Below, one piece after another: positions 1 to 8,044 of a DNA stretch of 50,077 nucleotides. Numbering within the stretch: the stretch's first letter is position 1; the number at the start of each line of letters is the position of its first letter. Origin of the DNA: Salegentibacter sp. (GTDB taxonomy: Bacteria; Bacteroidota; Bacteroidia; Flavobacteriales; Flavobacteriaceae). The stretch covers positions 1 through 50,077 of the forward strand of contig JAGXIH010000027.1 of the NCBI GenBank assembly GCA_024635795.1, in the 5' to 3' direction. A program made the position numbers and the translations under genes. The notes beneath the pieces are model-generated. The model saw nothing but the letters and a program-made list of their open reading frames with translations, searched no databases and was not told where the DNA came from.

Positions 1-139
1 AAAATCCTGGATCGAGAAATATCATCATCGGGATCACCAGGGAATAGGGAGGGTTAAACCTATAGAAAAATACCAGAATGCAGCATGAAAATCAACTAAG
101 AATCAACTAAAAGTGGTCTAAACAAATCGGGGTATTATA
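1..139 (+). mobile_element. Insertion sequence, right end (partial; left edge of window)
   Basis: Bases 2-139 are an exact reverse complement of 49940-50077, so the same element end lies at both edges of the window and points inward at each. The stretch holds the C-terminal codons of a DDE transposase (2-88), then a short non-coding tail with the direct repeat ATCAACTAA twice (about 91-111), and ends near GGGGTATTATA. The rest of the element lies outside the window. The exact outer base is uncertain by a few nucleotides because identity between the two copies may run on by chance. Confidence 0.85.
2..88 (+). CDS. IS transposase C-terminus (DDE integrase core, IS3/IS481-like), partial
   Basis: The frame starting at base 2 reads KSWIEKYHHRDHQGIG, then RVKPIEKYQNAA and a TGA stop. 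The pattern of an aromatic Tyr, R-x-H-Q-G-I-G and a conserved Pro-x-x-x-Tyr is the usual C-terminal tail of rve-type integrases in the IS3 and IS481 families. The catalytic DDE residues would lie upstream, outside the window. The family assignment rests on 28 residues only, so the choice between IS3 and IS481 is open. The identical peptide is encoded on the minus strand at the other edge. Confidence 0.65.
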   Translation, partial: KSWIEKYHHRDHQGIGRVKPIEKYQNAA

Positions 140-472
140 ATCTCTTCCATAAGCATGTCGCGATATGAACCCTTTTTCTCTTTCAAGTGGCCATCTGTAG
201 TATACGCCCTGGACATACTTGCGTGGGATTGGTTTTATGCCTTATCCGTATTATTTGCTGCATTCCTTTTTGGTCGGGACAAGATTGGAAAAGTTATACG
301 CATTCTATTAATTACTTCTGCTGTACTTAGTCTAGTAGGATTGCTTGGAGTTCCCTTAGAAAATATGAACATTAGAAATATCGGTATCATTGGGTATGCA
401 GTGATTGGACCATTTGCTTTTCTATTGATTGGAAAAACTTTTATGAAGTATAAAAAAGAAAAAATCACATAA
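140..472 (+). pseudogene. Small membrane protein, 5' part missing at IS junction
   Basis: The reading frame is open from the IS junction, with a stop inside the IS at 119-121, through the first ATG (155) to the TAA at 470-472. The visible protein has about three hydrophobic segments (roughly residues 25-42, 47-66 and 77-96 counted from the ATG) and a Lys-rich end. The sequence around the ATG (SRYEPFFSFKWPSVVYALD) reads like the middle of a membrane protein, not a start, and no ribosome binding site is visible. I infer that the IS removed the N-terminal half. The family is not recognised. It could still be translated from ATG 155 as a short remnant. Confidence 0.55.
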
Positions 473-490
473 ATACCTTTTACCCTATTC

Positions 491-1495
491 CTATTTAAGT
501 ACAAACCTCGCGTAAAGAGGGAAATGATCTGAGCCGAATTTTGGGAGTCGCTCAAGTTCTGCAAGGGTAAATTCCCGCGTAACAAAAAAATGATCTAAAG
601 GCCACCGTAGTATAGGAGAGGTAGCATCAAAGGTATTATAGAGACCCCTGCCATTTCTTACATTTTCCAATTCTCCTTTTTCACCGAACATCCTGGAAGT
701 GTGAGACCAGGACACATCATTGAAATCACCTGCAACTATTGAGGCTAGTGAGTCACTGGCTACTAATTCCCCGATTTTTAATAAAGCAATTTCTTCCTCC
801 CCAACATTATCGGGATAAATACTGCTGGGAACAGGAGCAACAGGGTGAACCGCATGCAAAATGAAGGATTTTGCAGAGCCTAGTACAATTCTCGCATGAA
901 AGGATGGGACGTCATTATGCTTTAAAAATTTTATTTTTTTGTTATCCATTGGAAATTTGGAGTACAGTGACATTCCATAGGCGTTGTCCAAAGGGTATTC
1001 CATTTGGTAAGGATAGCTTTCCTTTAAAACCTGTAGTTCCTTTATCCACCAATCGTCAACCTCCATTGCGAGAAGGATGTCAGGATCCTGCTGCTTTATG
1101 ATCCTGATAAACTCATCAGATTTTCGGTTGCTGATCAAAACGTTAGCTATTAAAATGTCAAAAGAGGTTTCAGCTCTTATTTGCTTTCCATCATGATCTG
1201 GAACAGATTTCTCACCAAACAGGTAAGGATAAATTAAACTACCGTGAATAATAATGACCGCCAGTAAACCGGAAAGGAGAAAAAAGGAAGCTATATTCCA
1301 TTTCTTATTAAACAGAACGAAGATTAACAATAATAAAAACCCCAGCAAAAAATACTGCAGTCGCGGGAAATCAAGGATCTTGGAATACCAGAAAGAGAGA
1401 TTATAAAAGAGGGAAAGTAGCGTTATTACTATTAGTGCCGAGCTTAAAAAAATCAGTAAATAAAAAAGGATTTTGCGCAGAGCCGGCATAAGCAT
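491..1495 (-). CDS. Membrane-anchored endonuclease/exonuclease/phosphatase (EEP) family protein
   Basis: This 334-residue protein has three N-terminal membrane helices (about 6-30, 47-61 and 68-88) followed by an EEP (DNase I-like) domain from about residue 112. The family's metal and catalytic residues are visible: Asn118 in IANVL, Glu145 in MEVD, His217, Asp257 and Asn259 in AGDFND, Asp301-His302, and Asp323-His324 in GSDHFP. Bacterial proteins of this layout are membrane-bound phosphodiesterases or nucleases of unknown natural substrate, with the catalytic domain probably outside the cytoplasm. It stands alone and converges on the truncated gene at the left edge. The start could be Met1 or Met3. 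The family call is firm; the substrate is unknown. Confidence 0.9.
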   Translation of the reverse strand: MLMPALRKILFYLLIFLSSALIVITLLSLFYNLSFWYSKILDFPRLQYFLLGFLLLLIFVLFNKKWNIASFFLLSGLLAVIIIHGSLIYPYLFGEKSVPDHDGKQIRAETSFDILIANVLISNRKSDEFIRIIKQQDPDILLAMEVDDWWIKELQVLKESYPYQMEYPLDNAYGMSLYSKFPMDNKKIKFLKHNDVPSFHARIVLGSAKSFILHAVHPVAPVPSSIYPDNVGEEEIALLKIGELVASDSLASIVAGDFNDVSWSHTSRMFGEKGELENVRNGRGLYNTFDATSPILRWPLDHFFVTREFTLAELERLPKFGSDHFPLYARFVLK

Positions 1496-1547
1496 TATTT
1501 TTTAGTAGAATTTAAGCATTCCTGCATAAGCTTTAGATAAAAAATAG

Positions 1548-1712
1548 TTAATCTTCTTGTTCCTGCTTTTGTTCCCTTCTCTTTTGTTCGGTTACTGCGT
1601 TGCTGTATTCTATATCTCCTGAACTACCTTCTTTGCGGTTTTCCAGCGATTGCAGAGTTTCTGTTTTGCCATAGAGAATTACAACGTTTAGTTTAAAAAA
1701 TATTGATTCCAT
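1548..1712 (-). CDS. Small hypothetical protein (54 aa)
   Basis: A frame of 54 codons starts at ATG 1712 (MESIFFKLNVVILYGKTE) and ends at TAA 1548. Its C-terminal half is rich in Glu, Gln, Lys and Arg. The base composition looks coding, and AAAAGG lies just before the start. It sits in the 355-base gap between the divergent EEP and SLC12-like genes, which otherwise shows no feature. No family is recognised. It may be a short cytosolic peptide or a chance frame; the charged, Q/E-rich tail is what makes it look real. Confidence 0.4.
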   Translation of the reverse strand: MESIFFKLNVVILYGKTETLQSLENRKEGSSGDIEYSNAVTEQKRREQKQEQED

Positions 1713-1850
1713 TCCTTTTAATCATTTGAAAAACAGCTCTGGACAGAAGTAATTTCAAAATATCTTTAGTCAAAATACTTTTTTTCGTAATTTCAGATTA
1801 CCCGGGGATTCGAATTCAAAAATTTCCTCAGGCCTTAATTTTTCAGCACC

Positions 1851-4187
1851 ATGTCCAATAACAAAGAAAACCGAACCGGACCGCAGCCCAATAAGATCGC
1901 TGAACCAGATGATAACCTGGTGGAAACTAATGTAGTCCCCGGAGATTCGGGTGAGGAAATAGTCCAGAGCATTCAGGAACAGACCGAGGAACATGAAAAG
2001 CGCAAATCCAAAAAATTTGGAACATTTGCCGGGGTTTTTACTCCCACCCTGCTCACGATTCTTGGGGTGATCATGTTTCTTCGCCAGGGCTGGGTTGTAG
2101 GAAATGCCGGCTTGGGTGGTGCTATTCTTATCATCCTGCTTTCCTTCGCAATTACGGGAGCCACCGGTCTTTCCATGTCTACCTTCGTTACCAATATCCG
2201 TATAGGAAAGGGTGGTGCCTTTTCCATGATCTCCCAGTCTCTTGGATTGGAGGCCGGCGGATCTATAGGTATTCCCCTCTATGTCGCCCAGGGACTTGCG
2301 GTAGTGATGTATATTTTTGGTTTTAGGGAAGGTTATCTCTGGGCTATGGATGCCTGGGGACTTTATCCTTTACCGTCTCTGGCTATTGATCTTATCATTT
2401 TCGCTATAATATTCGGCATCACCATGATAAGTACAGGCCTCGCTTTTAAAGTCCAGTATGTAATTCTTGCCATACTTATAGGAGCCCTTATTTCTGTGGG
2501 ACTTTCCGTATACGTCCAGCCCATGAACAATCCTATCGTCTGGTGGGGTGAATTTCCCGGAAGTCCCGATGAAGGCTTTCCCGGAACAACTTTCTGGATA
2601 GTTTTCGCGATATTTTTTCCTGCCTCCACAGGGATAATGGCCGGAGCAAATATGTCGGGCGATCTGAAAAACCCCCGAAAATCCATTCCAACAGGTACAA
2701 TGGCCGCGGTAGGATTGAGCTTTTTTATTTATCTGGCGTTGGCCTACTGGCTTATTAGGGTGGCGAGTATTGAAGATCTTACGAGCAACTATACTATTAT
2801 GATCGACCAGGCATTCTGGGGACCTGCGGTTTTGGGTGGATTACTCGCTGCTACTTTTTCATCTGCACTGGCTTCTTTTGTTGGTGCTCCAAGGATTCTG
2901 GAAGCTCTGGGGGATCACAGTATTGTGCCTGGCTCTGCCTGGTTTTCTAAACGAACAAAACGCGGAGAGCCTCGTAACGCCTATTTTTTCACCGCTTCAA
3001 TTGTGCTGGCAGCAATCATGCTCAGGGAACTAAACGCCATCGCTCCCCTTGTAGCAATGATCTTCTTATTGACCTATGCGGTTATCAATCTCGTAGTATC
3101 TGTAGAGCAAAGTCTGCGACTCATAAGCTTCAGGCCCCTTATACGGGTACCAAAAATTATCCCCGTTGCGGGACTTATAGGTTGTTTATTCGCAATGTTC
3201 ATCATCAATCCAACCTTCAGCCTTATTTCATTTGTAATCGTGCTGGGTATTTATTTTTACCTGATGAAGAGAAAATTGACCGCTCCTTCCGGAGACGTTA
3301 GAAGTGGTTTATTCAATGCATTGGCTGAATGGGCTGCAAGACAGGTTTCTTCTACCCAGGGAACGGCCGAACGCGCCTGGAAACCCAATATACTGGTACC
3401 CGTGGAAGATCCTCACCGTTTACGCGGAGCATTTGAACTGGTGGAACAACTCGCTTATCCCGTAGGATCGGTAAAATTGATGGGGGTGGCAAAGGCTTCA
3501 GAGATGGAAGCTCTGAAAAAACAACTGATCGATTCTCAACAGGCGCTAACAAATGCAGGGGTATTCACATATTCGTCAGTAATGGAAGGTGAGAATTTTC
3601 CCGATGCTGTACGTTTTGGAATGCAGGCATTATCCGGTTCCTTTTTCCGTCCCAACCTTCTTTTTCTGGAATTGCCAAAAGATAAAGAAACACATAGGAG
3701 TCTTGTAGAAGTAATGGATGAAGCCCGAAGCCAGAAAATGGGGGTATCTTTGCTTGTGAGACATGATATAGCCGGTTTGGGTAGGCGTCGACGCGTAAAC
3801 CTGTGGATTCCTGACCACGGTCCGGAATGGAAACTGGAAATGGAGTTTACCGATCTCGATCTTGCCATTTTATTGGCCTATCGTCTCAAGGACAGGTGGG
3901 AAGCTCAACTTAATGTTATTGCCACTGTTAAAAAAGAAAAAGAAAAAGAAAAAGCTGAACTGTTTTTATCCAGGATGGTAGACCTTGCAAGACTGCCTGC
4001 CAGAACAATGGCTATGACAGCCGATAAGGATATGGAAATTTTCTCCAGAAACGCTCCTACCGCAGATCTCAACATATTTCCCCTACCTGAAGAACTGGAT
4101 TCCGATATGCTATGGAAACTTCGTGATGCCACCGGATCCTCTTGTTTGTTTACCCGTGACAGCGGACTGGAAAGTGCCCTGGCTTAG
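1851..4187 (+). CDS. SLC12-like cation-chloride cotransporter / APC-superfamily permease
   Basis: This 778-residue integral membrane protein has a hydrophilic N-terminus (1-60), about 12 transmembrane helices between residues 62 and 480, and a large cytoplasmic C-terminal domain. The first helix carries GVFTPTLLTILGVIMFLRQG, the hallmark opening of Na-K-Cl and K-Cl cotransporters, and FPASTGIMAGANMSGDL near residues 256-272 is the conserved helix-6 region of SLC12 proteins. Bacterial members are predicted to couple ion or amino-acid movement across the inner membrane; the substrate here is unknown. Near residue 700 a Lys/Glu run (KEKEKEKEK) is encoded by repeated AAAAAG units. It is followed by a small ORF and a PqiA-like gene on the same strand. 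The full length agrees with the family. Confidence 0.88.
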   Translation: MSNNKENRTGPQPNKIAEPDDNLVETNVVPGDSGEEIVQSIQEQTEEHEKRKSKKFGTFAGVFTPTLLTILGVIMFLRQGWVVGNAGLGGAILIILLSFAITGATGLSMSTFVTNIRIGKGGAFSMISQSLGLEAGGSIGIPLYVAQGLAVVMYIFGFREGYLWAMDAWGLYPLPSLAIDLIIFAIIFGITMISTGLAFKVQYVILAILIGALISVGLSVYVQPMNNPIVWWGEFPGSPDEGFPGTTFWIVFAIFFPASTGIMAGANMSGDLKNPRKSIPTGTMAAVGLSFFIYLALAYWLIRVASIEDLTSNYTIMIDQAFWGPAVLGGLLAATFSSALASFVGAPRILEALGDHSIVPGSAWFSKRTKRGEPRNAYFFTASIVLAAIMLRELNAIAPLVAMIFLLTYAVINLVVSVEQSLRLISFRPLIRVPKIIPVAGLIGCLFAMFIINPTFSLISFVIVLGIYFYLMKRKLTAPSGDVRSGLFNALAEWAARQVSSTQGTAERAWKPNILVPVEDPHRLRGAFELVEQLAYPVGSVKLMGVAKASEMEALKKQLIDSQQALTNAGVFTYSSVMEGENFPDAVRFGMQALSGSFFRPNLLFLELPKDKETHRSLVEVMDEARSQKMGVSLLVRHDIAGLGRRRRVNLWIPDHGPEWKLEMEFTDLDLAILLAYRLKDRWEAQLNVIATVKKEKEKEKAELFLSRMVDLARLPARTMAMTADKDMEIFSRNAPTADLNIFPLPEELDSDMLWKLRDATGSSCLFTRDSGLESALA

Positions 4188-4211
4188 GTATTGTCTTTAA
4201 AATAATCATTT

Positions 4212-4421
4212 ATGAAAAAAAGCCTGCTCATTTTTAACCCTGTTGTTTTGGCCATCACTACAACTTACCCACAGATGCCGGAAGATCGACTGGAAGAGTT
4301 GGGTATACCCCATCCGGAAGCAAAGAAACCACTTCTTAATATGCCACTTTTGCTCGCAGGTCTTTTGACTCCATCCGATAATCACCTCGCGGCGACCATT
4401 TCCCGGATATTACCCAAATGA
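4212..4421 (+). CDS. Small hypothetical protein (69 aa)
   Basis: A 69-codon frame starts 24 bases after the transporter stop and lies 48 bases before the PqiA-like gene on the same strand. The start is MKKSLLIFNPVVLAITTTYP, a short hydrophobic segment; the middle is acidic (PEDRLEELGIPHPEAKK) and a second hydrophobic stretch follows. No family is recognised and no strong ribosome binding site is visible. Its position inside a co-directional cluster is the only support, so it may be spurious. Confidence 0.3.
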   Translation: MKKSLLIFNPVVLAITTTYPQMPEDRLEELGIPHPEAKKPLLNMPLLLAGLLTPSDNHLAATISRILPK

Positions 4422-4469
4422 CTTTTATCCGGATAAAAGGAGTACATTTCGAAATAACTTCGCAAACTG

Positions 4470-5795
4470 ATGTCTAAAAAATTACAGCGTTTATTACTTG
4501 TATTCTTTGCAAGTGGATTGCTTGCAATAGCGGGCTGGAGCAGCTTTCTGGTTTATAAATACTCTTCGGAAGCAGCCGAAATCAAAAAAGACTACAGCGA
4601 ACTTAACAGCATTACCCACGGAATCATGTCGGTTAATATCTGGAAGGATCATTTAACCAATATGGTCCTGAACCGTATTGACGAATTTGAATTCACAGCT
4701 GAACAGGAAGATACCCTCGTCCTTCAGGTAGAGAACATTCTTACCGCCGGGATCGATAAAGGGGATAGTTTGATGAATTTAAAACAAAAGACTTTAAAAG
4801 GAAAACTGAGAAAATTTGCGGTAAGAACGCTGGTTCCCGAGGAAAAGATCAGAGCCCTGGTTCCTATGTTTGCTCAAACTATCGTGGATGAGATCCAGAA
4901 ACCGGAGAATAAAGAAGCCTTAAAGTATGTCATAAAAAGCAAGCTGCAGGAATACAGCGATCTTACCCATGCAGATTCTGAGGTCGCCGTGTTGCGGCTA
5001 AATTCACTTTTTGATAAATACGAGGTAGCAGATCTGGAAGCTTTCAACCGGAAAACCTCGGAAGATCTCCGGGAACTGGAGGCCCTAACCTACCTCCATA
5101 CTTACATCCTCCTCGGGATGATCTTGCCTTTTGTCCTTCTTTGGTGGTTTTTAAGAAATAAAAGATCACTACATACTCCTCTGTTTATCATCTCTGTATT
5201 GTTTTCATTAGTGCTGCTTTTTGCAGGCCTTACTGCTCCTATGATAGAAATAGATGCGCGTTTTCAACAAGTGAACTTCCTGTTGATAGGGGAACAGATC
5301 ACCTTTAACGATCAGGTAATCTTCTTTCAAAGTAAAAGTATTCTGCAGGTGATTGGCATATTATTCGAAACCGGAAAGGTGGATTCATACTTTGTAGGGA
5401 TCCTTATTCTTGCCTTCAGTATTATTTTTCCCATTGCTAAACTCATTTCCACTCAAATCTACCTGGCAGGAAATAAAAAACTAAGGAAGAACAAAGTCCT
5501 GAAATTCTTTGCATTTAAATCGGGTAAGTGGAGTATGGCAGATGTTTATGTTATCGCTATATTCATGGCCTACATTGGCTTCCAGGGAATACTTGACCAC
5601 CAGCTTTCAAACCAGAATATGGAAACTGAATCCCTGGTAAGTATTTCCACAAATAGAACATCTTTGCAACCCGGATTCATCATCTTTATTGGCTTCGTAC
5701 TGTTTAGTTTGCTTCTTTCTACCATTCTCAAAAAGATGACAGGTAAAAAAAGAAAAGTAAGAAAAAGAGGCTATGAGGGAAATACAAAAGTATAG
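4470..5795 (+). CDS. Paraquat-inducible protein A (PqiA)-like membrane protein
   Basis: This 441-residue protein has an N-terminal membrane anchor (about 7-30), a mostly helical extracytoplasmic segment to about residue 205, and five further helices. The C-terminal half has the PqiA signature: a helix ending in FPIAKLIS, a basic loop, then GKWSMADVYVIAIFMAYIGF, matching the family's conserved G-K-W-S-M-x-D-V motif. PqiA proteins are inner-membrane partners of MCE-type lipid-transport systems in proteobacteria. No MCE gene is adjacent here, so a lipid-transport role is only an inference. The long N-terminal soluble insert is unusual for PqiA and may be a lineage-specific sensor or spacer domain. 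The C-terminus is strongly basic. Confidence 0.8.
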   Translation: MSKKLQRLLLVFFASGLLAIAGWSSFLVYKYSSEAAEIKKDYSELNSITHGIMSVNIWKDHLTNMVLNRIDEFEFTAEQEDTLVLQVENILTAGIDKGDSLMNLKQKTLKGKLRKFAVRTLVPEEKIRALVPMFAQTIVDEIQKPENKEALKYVIKSKLQEYSDLTHADSEVAVLRLNSLFDKYEVADLEAFNRKTSEDLRELEALTYLHTYILLGMILPFVLLWWFLRNKRSLHTPLFIISVLFSLVLLFAGLTAPMIEIDARFQQVNFLLIGEQITFNDQVIFFQSKSILQVIGILFETGKVDSYFVGILILAFSIIFPIAKLISTQIYLAGNKKLRKNKVLKFFAFKSGKWSMADVYVIAIFMAYIGFQGILDHQLSNQNMETESLVSISTNRTSLQPGFIIFIGFVLFSLLLSTILKKMTGKKRKVRKRGYEGNTKV

Positions 5796-5864
5796 ACAAG
5801 CTCAGGATTCTTAATTTACATTTCACGCTGCCCTAAGCCTGTCGACGCGTGAGTTCACCCTATT

Positions 5865-5882
5865 GGACCAGGGTTTAACCCA
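5865..5882. repeat. Degenerate copy of the GGACCACGG palindrome
   Basis: GGACCAGGGTTTAACCCA resembles the left arm and centre of the two complete palindromes at 6941-6965 and 10668-10691, but the right arm has decayed. It lies in the convergent gap between the PqiA-like gene and the lipocalin-like gene. Confidence 0.4.
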
Positions 5883-5965
5883 TGTTCAAAATCTCTGTCT
5901 ACCCATTCCAACGTATTCCCGGAAGTTATTTCTATTCAATTTTTTAAGCCTAATGCTTGTATTGA

Positions 5966-6415
5966 TCAAATTTTTATATAGATTTCTCTTAAGTTATAGG
6001 TAATATCATCTTCATCCGTGTAGGAATACTCTACAACCATTTTATTGTTTGGAAAAGTAATCTTTACCTCTAAATTCAGTGAAACATCGGGAACTATTTC
6101 CAGATCGCCCAATTCGTACATTGAATTTCCCAAATTCTTCCAGGTACCATTTACAGGTTCCAGAGCGACACATACATCATTTTCATCTTCTATAAAATCC
6201 CTTGCCGTAAAAGTGCCTGTTTGGAAAAATTCAATAGTTGATTTTTTATCACAAACCGAAAGAGTATTCTCTACTCCATCTTCAAATTCCTGATCCCACT
6301 GCCATTCACCAATAATTTTATCCCGAACAACCACTTCATCATCATCGTCATCGTTACAAGAATTAAAACTTATTGTAACAAATAATATACTCATCAACCA
6401 CACTAACTTTTTCAT
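5966..6415 (-). CDS. Lipocalin-like lipoprotein
   Basis: This 149-residue protein has a lipoprotein signal (MKKLVWLMSILFVTISFNSC, lipobox Cys20) followed by a run of five Asp residues, typical of surface-directed lipoproteins in Bacteroidota. The mature part begins IIGEWQWDQEF and continues with alternating strands (STIEFFQTGTFTARDF, NGTWKNLGNSMYEL, KMVVEYSYTDED), the pattern of the small lipocalin-like domains common in this phylum. The ligand is unknown. It is a single-gene unit on the minus strand, converging on the PqiA-like gene. The lipoprotein call is strong; the lipocalin-like fold is inferred from pattern. Confidence 0.75.
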   Translation of the reverse strand: MKKLVWLMSILFVTISFNSCNDDDDDEVVVRDKIIGEWQWDQEFEDGVENTLSVCDKKSTIEFFQTGTFTARDFIEDENDVCVALEPVNGTWKNLGNSMYELGDLEIVPDVSLNLEVKITFPNNKMVVEYSYTDEDDITYNLREIYIKI

Positions 6416-7069
6416 GATTTTATTCTTTTAATTGCACATTGGAAAAACAATAAATATTTCTTCCTCATTTGTTTTTCTAACCCTCTTTTTTAATTCTCAT
6501 GTTCAAAACATCCTTAGCTTTTGGACATTTAGATTAGCTTTTACCCTGTCTTGAGAAATTTATTAAGGAAATTAGGGCGTTGCCTGGTATATAGATTTCA
6601 TTCTTCCATAATTTTAAGTTATAAAGATTGATATGCCGTATTAACAGATTTGGAATTCTCTTATACAAAAATATAGTTCATTAATATTATTAAATTAATG
6701 CACCGAATGACAACTTAAAATGATAAATATCAGACTGTTGAAAATGAAAATTACTTAGCTTAATGATTGAATTATAATACCTGTTTCTCTCTTCCTAAAA
6801 CTCAACTCTGCTGTTTAGAACCTTTTTTGATACCTATCTATCTCAAAATCCACCTAGGACCACCAACCAACTTCCCCGTTTTAACCCGCTATATGAGGTC
6901 TCCCGACTACGCGTCAATAAATTTAATTTTTTATCTCCTTGGACCACGGTTTAAAACCGTGGTCCATTGCAATTTTCGTGAAAACCCCAAAAATTTGAGG
7001 GAATAATGCCGACTGATGGTTTTCTATTTTTAAATTCTTTATCTTTTTACTCCAGTCCGTAGCTAAAAA
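6416..7069. other. 654-base AT-rich intergenic region
   Basis: This gap separates the lipocalin-like gene (reading left) from the alpha/beta hydrolase (reading right). Apart from the 25-base palindrome at 6941-6965 I see no coding pattern. An open frame at 6767-7006 runs through the palindrome and has no homologue-like features. TATCTTTT at 7041-7048 is a weak candidate -7 element for the hydrolase. Confidence 0.6.
6941..6965. repeat. Palindrome GGACCACGGTTT / AAACCGTGGTCC (copy 1)
   Basis: Two perfect 12-base arms are separated by a single base. A second copy with one arm mismatch lies at 10668-10691 and a decayed copy at 5865-5882. A stable hairpin would form in RNA from either strand. There is no T-run after it, so it is not a typical terminator. 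It lies about 100 bases upstream of the hydrolase gene. Confidence 0.8.
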
Positions 7070-7876
7070 ATGAAATCACAAGTGATCAATTTCTTTTCTA
7101 TCATATTAATTCTCTACCTGCTTATTTGCATTTTAGGGTATTTTTTTCAGGAGAAAATGATCTTTTATCCGCAGCCGCTGGCAAAGGATTTCCCTTTTCA
7201 GTATGAAAATTTTGAAGAGCGATATGTTGAAATGAAGGATGGCAAAAAGCTGCACGCCCTCTTATTCAGAGTCGAAGATCCCAAAGGTCTGGTCTTCTAT
7301 CTCCACGGAAACGCCGGCTCCCTGGAAGGTTGGGGAAGCGTGGCCGAAACCTTTGCAACTCTTAAATATGATGTTTTCATCCCCGATTACCGGGGCTACG
7401 GCAAAAGTGAGGGTGCTATTAAAAGTGAAGCCCAGCTTCATAAGGACATGCAGACTCTTTATGAAGAATTAAAAGAAGAATATCCAGAAAACCGGATCAT
7501 TGTACTGGGGCATTCCATAGGCTCGGGAATGGCCGCAAGACTGGCCGCAAAAAACAATCCGAAACTATTGATCCTACAGGCGCCGCCTTACTCCCTGCCC
7601 GACCTGACAAAAGATACAACTCCGCTACAGGTTTTTCCGTCCTTTCTCCTCAGGTACAAATTAGAGACCGGAAAATATGTGTCAGCAGCAAAAATGCCGG
7701 TTGTAGTCCTACATGGAGATGAAGACGAAGTTGTTTATTATGGCTCTTCCCTGAAAATTCAGCAGCATTTTAAACCGGCAGATACCTTGATCACCCTCGA
7801 AGGGCTGGGACATAATAATTTTTTGGAGACGGAGCGGTACAGAAAGGAAATCGAAAAAATTCTGGAGAGGTATTAA
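7070..7876 (+). CDS. Alpha/beta hydrolase, BEM46/ABHD13-like, membrane-anchored
   Basis: This 268-residue protein has one N-terminal hydrophobic helix (about 6-26) and a full alpha/beta hydrolase fold. Visible catalytic features are the oxyanion-hole motif HGNAGS (79-84), nucleophile Ser149 in GHSIG, an acidic residue at 217 or 219 in HGDEDEVV, and His248 in GLGHNN. The sequence YFFQEKMIFYPQP near the start is common in the BEM46-type group. The substrate is unknown; esterase or lipase activity on membrane-derived lipids is plausible. It is a single gene with no clear operon partner. Confidence 0.88.
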   Translation: MKSQVINFFSIILILYLLICILGYFFQEKMIFYPQPLAKDFPFQYENFEERYVEMKDGKKLHALLFRVEDPKGLVFYLHGNAGSLEGWGSVAETFATLKYDVFIPDYRGYGKSEGAIKSEAQLHKDMQTLYEELKEEYPENRIIVLGHSIGSGMAARLAAKNNPKLLILQAPPYSLPDLTKDTTPLQVFPSFLLRYKLETGKYVSAAKMPVVVLHGDEDEVVYYGSSLKIQQHFKPADTLITLEGLGHNNFLETERYRKEIEKILERY

Positions 7877-7908
7877 GCGCGCGAGAACCTCACTCGAACC
7901 TAAGGTTT

Positions 7909-7943
7909 ATTTGCGTCCTCTGCGAAAATCTTTGCGCCCCTTT
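7909..7943. repeat. CTTTGCG-type intergenic repeat (copy 1)
   Basis: TTTGCGTCCTCTGCG followed by CTTTGCGCCCCTTT belongs to a family of short units (core CTTTGCG or CTCTGCG every 9-12 bases) found again at 37404-37446, 42357-42380, 42466-42512 and 44634-44682. All copies are intergenic. Confidence 0.6.
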
Positions 7944-8044
7944 AGTGGAACCATTCGTTTCCAAAACCTTTTCATACTTCTAATTTCGATTTCGTAATTC
8001 TAACTTCATTCTCTATCTTGTAACTTTAAAAATCCCATTTACCC

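Noticed and set aside
6767-7006. 79-codon open frame upstream of the hydrolase
   Set aside because: It runs across the palindrome at 6941-6965, has no start context and no domain pattern; most likely a chance frame in AT-rich DNA.
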